In this document: positions 8,318-17,024 of the stretch, one piece after another
How positions within the stretch are numbered: the stretch's first letter is position 1
How the letters are laid out: the number at the start of each line of letters is the position of its first letter
Assembly: GCA_022827325.1 (NCBI GenBank)
Contig: JAJDTE010000018.1
Span: 12,020-76,019 of the forward strand
Length of the DNA stretch: 64,000 bases
Source of the DNA: VYFG01 sp022827325
GTDB lineage: Bacteria; Pseudomonadota; Gammaproteobacteria; Arenicellales; Poriferihabitantaceae
Direction of reading: 5' to 3'
Program-made: the position numbers and the translations under genes
The notes under the pieces: model-generated
The model's input: the letters and a program-made list of their open reading frames with translations, nothing else
Told to the model about the DNA's origin: nothing
Database searches by the model: none

Positions 8318-11300
8318 CAGCCCGGACCTCCCCTCGAAACCACCGCATCCCGCATCAGCCGGTTCAGGGCCGCGAGATCATAGGGCCTGGTGATGCAGCC
8401 ATCCGCCCCGAGCTCCAGGGCGCGCTGGCGGTACTCCTCGCCGGATCCCGAGGTGATGACAATCATGACAGGATTGGGTTCATACGGATTCTCCCGTAAC
8501 CGCTCAAGCAATTCATATCCGTTCATGCGGGGCATTTCGATATCAACCAGTACCACATCGTAGGGGTGCTTATCCAGCATTTCCAGGGCACTTACCCCGT
8601 CGTCCGCAGTATCCACCTCGAGCCCGTCCGCCTCAAGATCCTTCTGCATCACCTTGCGGACCACCGCGGAATCATCGACCACCAGCACCCGCCTGAGATC
8701 GCCGGCCCCCGCGGCCATCCTGTCCGTCAGCGGAATTTCGGCCTCCGAACCGATCCGGTGGATGAACGCTTCGGGATCGAGGATGAGGACGATGCTCGAG
8801 TCGGACAGGACCGTCACCCCTGAAATTTCCGGTATGGAAAGCAGCTGGATGCCGGGATTCCGGCTGAGGATGTCAACCGAATCGATGAATTCATCCACCT
8901 CGAAAGCCGCAAGCCGGTCCACCAGGCGCACGATGACCACCAGCACGATGGACGGGTCCGCCTGGTCAGCGTTGATGTCCAGCCGCTGCTGGAGCAGCAC
9001 AACGGGTACCCGCACCCCGTCGACCTCGACGAACCACCTGTCCCCGTCACGATGCATTTCATCCCGGGAAATCCTCACCAGTCGCTCCACGGAACGGGAC
9101 CGGAAGGCGAAACGCCATTTGCCGACCCTGACCATGAGTGCGGGTGTTACCGCCAGGGTGACCGGCAGCCGGAATTGGAAACCGACCCCCTGCCCGGGGG
9201 CATGGGTCATCTGCATGGAGCCGCCCAGATCCCGCACTGTCTGGTAGACGATCTCCATGCCCACGCCCCGTCCCGCCTCCAGGCTGAGTTCCTCGGAAGT
9301 ACTGTAACCGGGCTGGGTGATGATCCTCAGTGCGTTTGTTTCGCTCACCAGCCCGTCGTTGTCCAGGAGTCCCAGCTCCCCGGCTCGGGCCGTGATCCGG
9401 TCCATCGCCAGTCCCCTGCCGTCGTCGCTGAAGCCGACCACCAGTTCGGAACCCTGCAGGGATATGCTGATGGAGATGACCCCCCTGGAATCCTTGCCCG
9501 ACCGTTGGCGTTCATCCCCTTCCTCGATTCCATGGATCACGGCATTGCGGATCATGTGTTCGAAGGGAGCCATCATCGATTCGATCACCTGGCGGTCGAT
9601 CTGGATGTCACCGCCCTGGAACTCAAGGCTTGCCTCCTTGCCCGCCTTCCTGGCGGTTTCCCTCACCAGGTGCCGGAGGTGCGGGAAGTATTCCCCCAGG
9701 GTAACCATCCGCGCGCTCCTCAAGCCGCTTTGCAGGCGATCGCCGAGATTTCGCTGGTGTTCCAGCGCCGCGTCGATGCCGGCGGCCCGCCGGACCAGTT
9801 CCTGTTCCACCCTGTCAAGCTGCTCAAGCCGTCCCGACAGTTCGCGGAACTGTTTCCTGAGGCGCGCATCACGGTCGGACCGTTCCGGGTCCGGGGCATC
9901 GTCCGTTCCGCCGGCACCTTCCTCCGCCCCGGGCAGGAGCCGTGTACAGACCTCCGTTTCCACCTCCCGCAAACCCTCCCGGATCGAGATCATGCTGATA
10001 CGCAACAACTCCAGATCCATGCGTGTGGCGTCAAGGGAATTGTGCAGTTGCATCCGCACCAGATCCATTTCCCCGGATGCATGGGACAATACCGCCAGGT
10101 CGGAATGATGCGCCCCGCGGGCCACTCCTGGCATGGGACCCGCGGCCGTCGCGGCACCGCGCGCCTTGCCGCCATCGGGGGTCAAGGAACGCCAGGACCC
10201 AGGATCCGGCGCACTCCCGGCGGGTTCTTCTGGATCGTGTTGGGCCTCCTCCAGTGTCCGCGCTTCCCCGACGGTCGGGAAATCGGAAATCCTCCGCTCC
10301 AGCCCGGGAAGGTGCGCCCCGTCCCCGGATTCCAGCAACCCCAGTTCGGCAGCCAGTCCGTCATGGATCTCCTCCAGCAGACCGAGCAGTTCCGACTGGC
10401 CGGACAGGTTCTGCGCCTGGTAATTGTCCAGCAGAGTTTCCACCCGGTGAATCAGGCGGGACATCCCGTCCCTTCCGGCGGCGGCGGCGGTACCCTTCAG
10501 GGTATGGAGCTCCCTGCGGATTGCTGCCATGTTCTCCTGTTCGGGGCCACGTTCACGCCAGCGCATCAGGGACAGGTTGATCCGGCCCAGGATACCCCTG
10601 GACTCGTCCAGGAATATCTGCAGAATGTCGGCATCGATGGCCTCTTCGGCAACGTCAGCGGATTCCGGTGCGGTCCACGCCGGACCCGAATGCGTTGCCT
10701 GTCGCCCTTCTCCGGGTTCCGGCGGGCCGTCCTCCGCACCGTCCCCCGCCAGCAGCCTGTCCGCGAGTTCCCGGGAATAGCTGCCACGCGCGACGATCTC
10801 ATCGAGCGCAGACCGCAGCAGCCCTAGACCGCTCCTGTATCCTGCGCCGGCCGACTCGAGATCACCGCCGTCCACCGCATCGCGCAACGGGCCAAGGCTG
10901 CCTTCCGCGTACGCCGCAACCTCGTCGAATCCCAGGTTGCGGCAATTGTCGCCCAGGGTGTACACGCAGTCTTCGATGTCTTCGATGATGTCCTCCACGC
11001 CCGCTTCCCCCGGCGGGCTTCCCTGCAGGGCATCCAGCGACTGCTCCAGCGTTTCGATGTGACGCCCGAATTCCTCCGTGAAGATTTCCCTCAGGTCCCG
11101 GTCCAGTATGTCGATGCCGGGCACCGCCGGACCGGCCTCGTCCGTCCCCCCGGCTTCCGCATCCACCGTGGATGACGGCGACCGCAGCATTCGCCGGGCC
11201 CGGTCGAGTTTCTCCGCCGCCACGGACAGGAGTCCGTCCACGGCCTGTTCATCCTGCGGCAGCTGATCGGCGGCCAGATCAAGCGCGGCGATGACGAAGG

Positions 11301-12990
11301 TGATGTCTTCCGGATTCATCCGTGACGCCGCGTCCGGCTCCCCGGCCACGCCGGAAAGGAGCTCCGCGGCCTGATGTGCCAACCGGGCCGCGGCGCCGAA
11401 TTCCAGCACGTCCAGCAGGTTCCCCGCCTGTTGCAGCAGGCCGGCTGCCGCCGACAGTTCGGCCGCCTGATGCTGGCCGGAACCGATCCCGGCCAAGGAC
11501 GCCGCGATCCCCGCCAGGTCATGGCGAATCGCCCCCATTGCCGCCAGGCGCGCATGCCGATGCTCGAATTCCGCCGCCCGGCGGATACAGCCGGCCCGTT
11601 CGCTTTCGTTCTCCCCGGGGATGCCGGCGCCACGCAGTTCCCCGACGGCGCCGGTTACCGCCCGGAGCCACTCGGCGTCCACCGATTCGGGGTTCACCAC
11701 GCCATGGCGCAGCAGCAGGATGGATGCCGCGACCCGGACCTCCATCGCCGAAGGGGCCTCACCGCCGTCCGGCCGGCAGGCCTCCCGGGAGGTCAGGGCG
11801 ATTGCCCGGGCGAGGCCGGCTACGGAATCCAGCCCCAGGGCATCCGCACGACAGGCCAGTTCTTCCAGTACCTGGGCAAGTTCATCGACAGCGGCCTCGC
11901 GCCCGTCGTCCGGCCCTCGTTCGAGGGCACGGCCGAACAGGGTCTGCAGGCTGTCAAACCATCCGTCATCGAACGACTGCTTCAGTTCCAGAAGCGCAGG
12001 GGGAATCCGGGCCAGTCCGCTGATTTCGGGGGTTCCGACCCGGAACCAGTCATCGAGCCCAAGTCCGCCGCGGATGTCCCGGACCCGCTCCGACCCGCTC
12101 CGGTCCAGCGGTCCGAGCTCGAACAGCATGCTGCGGAGCAGTTCATCCGGCTGTCCCGCACCGTCCCCGGGGTTCGCCTCTTCACCGGAGCCGGACTCCG
12201 ACTTCATCCTGACGATCTCCTGGTCAAGCCGGGCAAGCAGCGACTTCACCGATGCGTTCACTTCGATCTCCCCGGATGCAACGGCGTCCAGGTATCCGCC
12301 GGCGACCCACCACAACAACCGGAAGGAATCCGATGTGCTGACACTTCGCAGCTCTTCCATCAGGACCCGTATCCGGCCGAGCGCGGTGTTCCCCCCGCCC
12401 TCATCATCGTCAGCGGACTGTCCCGTGAGCCAGCCGAGCAGTTCCCGGCGGTGTTGCCGGCGAATCTGCGCGATCAGACCGGATCGGACACCCTGTGGAA
12501 TCTCCCCGGACGGGGTACGGGCCGGGCCGGGCCCGTCCGGACCGAAACGGGCCGGATCAATTGACGGATTGAACAGTGCGAAGCGGCTGATCGGCGGCTC
12601 GCCGAGACAATCCCTGGCCCGGTTGATCGGTTCCGCCAGTGACAACGGGGATTCCGCTGCCTGACGCGAGATTGCATCGACATAGCCATGCAGCGCCTCC
12701 ATGCCCCGGCGCAGCACCAGGATGCCCCGGTACTGTTCACGTATGCCCGGCAAATTGCCGACCTGGAGGCCAAGCTGCTCCAGCTTGCGCGCGAGCACGC
12801 CGGCCGCATCCAGTTCCATTGCCTGCAGGAGGTCCCGGACATCCCGCAACCCGGAGACCAGCCGGTCCAGGCAACTGAAGTCGAACTCATCCTGTGCCCT
12901 GGCCACTGCGGCCATGGCCTCGCCCATGGCCCCGTCCAGGGCCTGCCTGACCCGGCTGTATGCCTGTGGATGTGGTGCCGGAATACTCAC
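8317..12990 (-). CDS. chpA: ChpA-like hybrid chemotaxis histidine kinase (Hpt, CheA kinase, CheW, receiver)
   Basis: Central kinase of the type IV pilus (twitching) chemosensory system. It has 1557 residues, well short of the roughly 2500 of Pseudomonas ChpA. A long helical N-terminal half is followed by one intact histidine phosphotransfer motif, HTLKGTAAAAG, with His829. An earlier Hpt-like helix (around 672-690, CVYTLGDNC) has Tyr where His is expected. The kinase domain has an N box (EHMIRNAVIHGIEEG), G1 (DDGRGLAMD) and G2 (GRGVGMEIVYQTV). A CheW-like domain follows, then a C-terminal receiver from about 1432 with VVDDSAVVRK and phospho-acceptor Asp in VVLVDIEMP. It lies 66 bp after pilJ, with no pilK methyltransferase between. 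Confidence 0.93.
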   Translation of the reverse strand: MSIPAPHPQAYSRVRQALDGAMGEAMAAVARAQDEFDFSCLDRLVSGLRDVRDLLQAMELDAAGVLARKLEQLGLQVGNLPGIREQYRGILVLRRGMEALHGYVDAISRQAAESPLSLAEPINRARDCLGEPPISRFALFNPSIDPARFGPDGPGPARTPSGEIPQGVRSGLIAQIRRQHRRELLGWLTGQSADDDEGGGNTALGRIRVLMEELRSVSTSDSFRLLWWVAGGYLDAVASGEIEVNASVKSLLARLDQEIVRMKSESGSGEEANPGDGAGQPDELLRSMLFELGPLDRSGSERVRDIRGGLGLDDWFRVGTPEISGLARIPPALLELKQSFDDGWFDSLQTLFGRALERGPDDGREAAVDELAQVLEELACRADALGLDSVAGLARAIALTSREACRPDGGEAPSAMEVRVAASILLLRHGVVNPESVDAEWLRAVTGAVGELRGAGIPGENESERAGCIRRAAEFEHRHARLAAMGAIRHDLAGIAASLAGIGSGQHQAAELSAAAGLLQQAGNLLDVLEFGAAARLAHQAAELLSGVAGEPDAASRMNPEDITFVIAALDLAADQLPQDEQAVDGLLSVAAEKLDRARRMLRSPSSTVDAEAGGTDEAGPAVPGIDILDRDLREIFTEEFGRHIETLEQSLDALQGSPPGEAGVEDIIEDIEDCVYTLGDNCRNLGFDEVAAYAEGSLGPLRDAVDGGDLESAGAGYRSGLGLLRSALDEIVARGSYSRELADRLLAGDGAEDGPPEPGEGRQATHSGPAWTAPESADVAEEAIDADILQIFLDESRGILGRINLSLMRWRERGPEQENMAAIRRELHTLKGTAAAAGRDGMSRLIHRVETLLDNYQAQNLSGQSELLGLLEEIHDGLAAELGLLESGDGAHLPGLERRISDFPTVGEARTLEEAQHDPEEPAGSAPDPGSWRSLTPDGGKARGAATAAGPMPGVARGAHHSDLAVLSHASGEMDLVRMQLHNSLDATRMDLELLRISMISIREGLREVETEVCTRLLPGAEEGAGGTDDAPDPERSDRDARLRKQFRELSGRLEQLDRVEQELVRRAAGIDAALEHQRNLGDRLQSGLRSARMVTLGEYFPHLRHLVRETARKAGKEASLEFQGGDIQIDRQVIESMMAPFEHMIRNAVIHGIEEGDERQRSGKDSRGVISISISLQGSELVVGFSDDGRGLAMDRITARAGELGLLDNDGLVSETNALRIITQPGYSTSEELSLEAGRGVGMEIVYQTVRDLGGSMQMTHAPGQGVGFQFRLPVTLAVTPALMVRVGKWRFAFRSRSVERLVRISRDEMHRDGDRWFVEVDGVRVPVVLLQQRLDINADQADPSIVLVVIVRLVDRLAAFEVDEFIDSVDILSRNPGIQLLSIPEISGVTVLSDSSIVLILDPEAFIHRIGSEAEIPLTDRMAAGAGDLRRVLVVDDSAVVRKVMQKDLEADGLEVDTADDGVSALEMLDKHPYDVVLVDIEMPRMNGYELLERLRENPYEPNPVMIVITSGSGEEYRQRALELGADGCITRPYDLAALNRLMRDAVVSRGGPG

Positions 12991-13056
12991 TTCAACGAAT
13001 CGCGTGACCTTGGATGGGGACGGGGTGTACAGGGAACGGCTGTCGGGACGGCGGGC

Positions 13057-15183
13057 TCAGTCGGGCAGCCGGAATCCTGCAACGGCCCTGTTGAGTTTCT
13101 CCAGTGTCCCGCGGATGTTCCCGAGGACGGCGGCAACCTGCGACGCACCGAGCCCTGACTGCCGGGCAGCCCGGCGCAGATCATCCATGTCCCGGGAGAC
13201 CCGGTTCGCGACACCGGACTCCTCGGTAGCCTCCGTCGCCAGGGACTCGATGGCAGCGAGCAGTTCCTGGCCGACCCGCTCGATTTCCTCAAGAGCCCGG
13301 CCCGCCTCGTCCACAACACTTGCACCGGCAGTCACCTCGCCCGTCGTGGATTCCATGGACAGGATCGCCTCCCTGGCATCCTGCTGGATGGTTTTCACGA
13401 TGTCGGTGATGCCGTCCTGGGCCCTGGCGGAACGTTCCGCCAGGCGTTGCGCCTCGTCCGCGATCACGGCGAACCCCTTTCCCGCGTCGCCAGCCATGGA
13501 CGCCTGTATGGAGGCGTTCAGGGACAGTACGCTGGTCTGCTCGGTCACGTCCCTGATCAGGCTGACGATCTCATTGATCCGCCGGGAACTCTCCTGAAGC
13601 CGGCCCAGCCTTGCTGCCGTATCCCGGACCCGGCTGCCGATGGCGTTCATCCCCTCGACGGTGTCGCGGATCGCCCCGGCGCCGTCCTTGGCGGTCTGCC
13701 CCGCCTCCCTCGCGCGTTTCGACGAGTGGAGTGCCGACTGGCCCAGGCGATTGATGGTTTCACTCATCCGCTCGATTTCCCGCGCGGCATCCGCGATGCC
13801 TTTGGCCTGGGCATCGCTGTTGGCCAGCAGCTCTTCAATGTGCCGGCCCGACTGTCCTGCCTCGGCAGTCAACTCGTCGGATGCGGACCTGATTTCGCTG
13901 ACCCGCGTGCGTATTTCTCCAATGGCGAAGTTCATGGAATCCGCAATCACGTCCGTCGCCTCATCGGCCATTTCCGCTTCCACGGCCAGGTTTCCATGGG
14001 CGAGGCTGTCCATGTCCTCCAGGAGGCCCGTTACGGCGTCCCGGGAGCGCTTCTTCCGGAATGCATCGGCCCGCTCCCGGCGTCGCCCATGACGGACCAC
14101 GGACCAGATCAGCCCGATCAGGCCGAGCGAGCCCGCGGCAGCAAGCATCAACGGCAGGTCCCGGACCCATGCCGGGCGTTCCGGGCCTGCATCCAGTTCC
14201 CGGATGATTTGTGCAACATGTTTTTGCATGGATGCTGACAGGTCCTCGATCCTGGCAGCTGCATCCAGCATGGTAATGTAGTCGTCGGCATTGCCCGCAA
14301 TGCCCGCCACACTGGAAACAAGCTGCTGGTACAGGGTGTCCATGCCCGCCATTTCCCCGGCCACTGCCACGCCGCCCATGCCGCGGATGGCATCGCTGAT
14401 CTCCCCGAAACGCTGCACGTCGTCCTGCATCTTTCCTGCCGCCCGGCGCCAACCCACCCCGCCGGCGGCAAATTCATCGGCGCCGGCGCCGACCTGTTGC
14501 ACCAGAAGACGCTGACGGTGGCCAAGCCCGATCAGTTCCAGCGAGGCCTCGTTTTCGATCAGCCTGTCCACAATGCCGTCCGCCCGCGCCGCCAGTTCCG
14601 GAACCAGGCTGCCGACCGCATCCACCTGGGTCAGGGTACTGCCAATCACTCCATGGCCGGATATCAGCAGTGCCACCAGGGGATCGAGCCTGCTCCATTC
14701 GCCGGTGACGGCCCTGAGGCCGTCAGTGGCCCGGTTGCCGTATCCCTCCAGCACCCTGGGGTCCAGGGACGAGATTTTCCGACCCAGATGCGCCCGCAGG
14801 CCCGTCAGACGGTCGAACGCACTGTCGGTTCCCTTCACTGCAAGCAGGGACTGGTAGGCAATTTCCCTGACATCGGATTCCACTCCGAGAGCGGCAATCC
14901 GCAACCCGGCGGTCCGCTGTCTTTCCTGGATTTCGATCACCACGCCCGCCAGGAGGATGGACAGGGTGGCGGCCAGAATCAAAATCCAGAACATCGCCGC
15001 CCAGTTCGGTCCGACGACGGGCGCCTCCTCCCGGATGGCGGAACCACCCGGACCGGAATCGGAACCTGTACCTCCCGGGCCCCCGAGAACCGGCTCGACG
15101 AGTTCCCTTGCCGGCTTTTCTTTGGCTGTGTTCAATTCCCTGCCGCCCGGCGCGCGATCGAGATGAATTCCGGCATGCGGCAA
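13057..15183 (-). CDS. pilJ: PilJ-like methyl-accepting chemotaxis protein
   Basis: Inner-membrane receptor of the pil-chp pathway. After a hydrophilic leader there is a membrane segment MFWILILAATLSILLAGVV, a periplasmic helical region, a second membrane segment around LMLAAAGSLGLIGLIWSV, and a cytoplasmic coiled-coil signalling domain. Its hairpin tip reads SVLSLNASIQASMAGDAGKGFAVIADEAQ, the MCP consensus apart from substitutions. From the ATG at 15183 it has 708 residues and overlaps pilI by 52 bases. A TTG at 15135, overlapping the pilI stop, is an alternative start that removes 16 residues and gives a coupling arrangement. Assignment as PilJ rests on operon order pilI-pilJ-chpA. Confidence 0.9.
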   Translation of the reverse strand: MPHAGIHLDRAPGGRELNTAKEKPARELVEPVLGGPGGTGSDSGPGGSAIREEAPVVGPNWAAMFWILILAATLSILLAGVVIEIQERQRTAGLRIAALGVESDVREIAYQSLLAVKGTDSAFDRLTGLRAHLGRKISSLDPRVLEGYGNRATDGLRAVTGEWSRLDPLVALLISGHGVIGSTLTQVDAVGSLVPELAARADGIVDRLIENEASLELIGLGHRQRLLVQQVGAGADEFAAGGVGWRRAAGKMQDDVQRFGEISDAIRGMGGVAVAGEMAGMDTLYQQLVSSVAGIAGNADDYITMLDAAARIEDLSASMQKHVAQIIRELDAGPERPAWVRDLPLMLAAAGSLGLIGLIWSVVRHGRRRERADAFRKKRSRDAVTGLLEDMDSLAHGNLAVEAEMADEATDVIADSMNFAIGEIRTRVSEIRSASDELTAEAGQSGRHIEELLANSDAQAKGIADAAREIERMSETINRLGQSALHSSKRAREAGQTAKDGAGAIRDTVEGMNAIGSRVRDTAARLGRLQESSRRINEIVSLIRDVTEQTSVLSLNASIQASMAGDAGKGFAVIADEAQRLAERSARAQDGITDIVKTIQQDAREAILSMESTTGEVTAGASVVDEAGRALEEIERVGQELLAAIESLATEATEESGVANRVSRDMDDLRRAARQSGLGASQVAAVLGNIRGTLEKLNRAVAGFRLPD

Positions 15184-15686
15184 AGTCTGTCAACATCCAG
15201 CACCACCCATGTCTGCTTCCTTTCCACCAGGACCGAACTGACCAGCGAAGAAAGCGGCGGGGGAATCCCGGCATCCTCCGTCTGCTCAAGCCCCTCGGGG
15301 AAGGTCCGGAGATTAACCCACCGTTCCAGCAACAGGACGCTCTTCAGGTTCTCGTCCGGCAGCCTGAACAGGATCGCCGTGCGCAGGGATGGAACAGCGC
15401 CAAACCCCAGGAAATCGGAAAAATCGACCACGGTATGGATTTCCCCCCGGATATTCGTCATCCCCCTGACCCAGTGCGCCGCCCACGGCACGGGCTGTAT
15501 CTCCTGCTCGGCGAGCACCTCGAACCCATCCGAGAACGGAAACACGAGGTTCCAGTCACCCACGCGCAGGCTGTATCCACGCCAACTGCGATCCGCCACC
15601 ACGCTGCTTTCGAGCGCCGCTGCGCCCAGAGACTGCGCTTCCAGCATCTGCAGCTGTTCCAGGGGAGTGGGGTTGCCGTCGATCAC
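15132..15686 (-). CDS. pilI: PilI-like CheW-domain protein
   Basis: Adaptor linking PilJ to ChpA. The GTG at 15686 gives 184 residues, close to the PilI norm of about 180, and is preceded by a purine-rich GAAGAGAC. The frame is open further upstream to a TTG at 15770, but that would run into the decayed pilH stretch. CheW features include WAAHWVRGMTNIRGEIHTVVDFSDFLG, in which the NIRGEI...D.. pattern is diagnostic. It sits between the pilH remnant and pilJ. Confidence 0.88.
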   Translation of the reverse strand: MIDGNPTPLEQLQMLEAQSLGAAALESSVVADRSWRGYSLRVGDWNLVFPFSDGFEVLAEQEIQPVPWAAHWVRGMTNIRGEIHTVVDFSDFLGFGAVPSLRTAILFRLPDENLKSVLLLERWVNLRTFPEGLEQTEDAGIPPPLSSLVSSVLVERKQTWVVLDVDRLCRMPEFISIARRAAGN

Positions 15687-15747
15687 GTCTCTTCGATCTT
15701 TCGGGGGAATCGGTATTTTCCGTCGAGACGGTATCCAGGTTCGAGAA

Positions 15748-16104
15748 TCATGCAGACTCCCGGGATTCAATCGGTTCCTGGTTGTCGGACGGCTTGGCTA
15801 TATACCCCGCTGTATCCCGCCCGAGACCCCGCATCCTGCAGGAAACCATGTTCTTGGATGGCACGATGATCATGGGAATACACGTTGTATCCGGGTCATT
15901 GTACCGCATGCGCGCGGCCGGGAATCCATTGGCGCCGGGCATGATCAGGTTCATCCGCACGGCGGGCGGACGCTCCCTGGGTGCCACGGCCGTCGCGTCC
16001 CGCGCAGCGCCAGCGGACAATGCCAGCCCCCGATCAGAACGGTGCGGGTCAGGTGCCGCCGATGGGGTAAACGTCGGCTTGTATCCACCGGTCCGCATCC
16101 TCAT
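15748..16104 (-). pseudogene. pilH: Decayed pilH response regulator
   Basis: This frame lies exactly where pilH is expected (pilG-pilH-pilI-pilJ). Its C-terminal 63 or so residues align without gaps to the PilH receiver as I recall it: MNLIMPGANGF against MDIVMPGLNGF, IPMIIVPSKN against IPVIIVTTKD, and GYIAKP against DYLTKP. The phospho-acceptor position is Asn instead of Asp (AVRMNLIMPG). The N-terminal acidic pocket (VDDSP-type) is missing, replaced by a proline/arginine-rich sequence that reads like drifted DNA. No ribosome-binding site precedes the first ATG. I conclude it is a remnant unable to accept phosphate. A divergent functional receiver is the less likely alternative. Confidence 0.75.
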
Positions 16105-16335
16105 AGTGCAGATATCTCATCACCGTGGATGATCCGCAGAGCCTGTGACCTACAGGCGAGCACCTCGTCATCTAATCGTAGACTGTCGAGCTGTTCCGTG
16201 AACCATTCCTCCAGTATCTCCTCACGGGTGTATGTCTCCGGGCGTTTTCCCTTGGCACTGCCGCAGTGGTTCCAGATAATCCATTAAGTATTCCTTGAGT
16301 TTGTCCGATCTGGTGACGATAATATAGGTAGCTCA
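16101..16335 (-). pseudogene. Frameshifted coding debris between pilG and the pilH remnant
   Basis: Two adjoining minus-strand stretches look protein-like but lie in different frames. One, about 16333-16247, reads TYIIVTRSDKLKEYLMDYL and continues as EPLRQCQGK. The next, about 16249-16101, reads RPETYTREEILEEWF and continues to a TGA at 16101. Joined by a single frame change they would make an acidic helical segment of about 75 residues. I do not recognise the family, and it is not receiver-like. It may be the tail of an inserted gene or an extra gene lost together with pilH. Local G+C is lower than in the neighbours. Confidence 0.4.
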
Positions 16336-16359
16336 TCTGCCATGTGTAGAAGGAGCAAC

Positions 16360-16383
16360 GAAGCCGTCCTTCGGGGCGGCTTC
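16360..16383 (-). terminator. GC-rich hairpin downstream of pilG
   Basis: GAAGCCGTCC and GGGCGGCTTC pair over 10 bp (one G-T wobble) around TTCG. Read on the plus strand the loop is the very stable C(UUCG)G tetraloop. It lies 39 bp after the pilG stop on the minus strand, without a clear T-run, so it may be a transcript end or processing hairpin. Flanking AGAAGG/CCTTTCT extends the pairing. Confidence 0.45.
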
Positions 16384-16421
16384 AGCCTTTCTGGGCATTG
16401 ACCCTTTTCCTGCAATATTCC

Positions 16422-16811
16422 TCATATTCCTTCTGTAATCTGCGCTGCCTGAACGGCGTATTGTTCCACCGCATCCAGAAGTTCGGTCTCGCCGACCGGT
16501 TTACTGATATGACCCTCGGCGCCAACGATCTTGCCGCGGGCGCGGTCAAACGGACCGCTCTTGCTGGATACCATGACGACCGGTATCCCGCCGTGATGCC
16601 TGCTGTTCTTCACCAGCGAGCAGGTCTGGTAGCCGTCGATCCTGGGCATCAGAATGTCGACAAACAGGAGGTCGGGTTGAAAATCCGCTATTTTCGCGAT
16701 CGCCTCGAACCCGTCCATTGCCGTGGCCACCTCATGCCCCGCTCCCTCGAGCACCCCGCTTGCCTGGCGCAGGATGGTCTGGCTGTCATCCACCACCAGG
16801 ATTCTCTTCAT
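16422..16811 (-). CDS. pilG: PilG-like single-domain response regulator
   Basis: A 129-residue CheY-type receiver, first gene of the pil-chp cluster. The acidic pair is Asp8-Asp9 (VVDDSQ), the phospho-acceptor is Asp52 in LLFVDILMP, and the conserved Lys is in MVSSKSG. In Pseudomonas, PilG receives phosphate from ChpA and promotes pilus extension. Here it would be the only stand-alone receiver left, because pilH is broken. It is divergent from tonB across a 209-bp AT-rich gap. Confidence 0.9.
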   Translation of the reverse strand: MKRILVVDDSQTILRQASGVLEGAGHEVATAMDGFEAIAKIADFQPDLLFVDILMPRIDGYQTCSLVKNSRHHGGIPVVMVSSKSGPFDRARGKIVGAEGHISKPVGETELLDAVEQYAVQAAQITEGI

Positions 16812-16968
16812 GCAGGCATTCTCCCTGGTCCGGACCGGGGCAGCGTCACGCCGGACAAACCGGTCCCGGGGCGATCAGCGGGGCGCCAGATCCCGTTCCC
16901 ATGCTGCATTGCGCGACTTCCCTACCTGTCAACAGACCATCTCCGTTTTGTATGATAAATTAATAGGT

Positions 16969-17024
16969 TATAATAACTTACATCATCGAAAATGAACAGG
17001 TTCGACCACCCATTCGACGCGTGA
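16969..17024 (+). promoter_or_regulatory. Probable tonB promoter and 10-codon upstream reading frame
   Basis: A consensus -10 box TATAAT lies at 16969-16974 in an AT-rich stretch; the -35 is poor (TTTTGT, 17-bp spacing). A short frame MNRFDHPFDA starts at ATG 16992, and its TGA (17022-17024) overlaps the GTG start of tonB (17021). Neither start has a good Shine-Dalgarno sequence, so a translated leader is only a possibility. Confidence 0.4.

Noticed and set aside
9052..10827. A 591-codon open frame on the plus strand opposite chpA
   Set aside because: It is antisense to a kinase with clear motifs, has no start signal and reads as low-complexity high-G+C translation.
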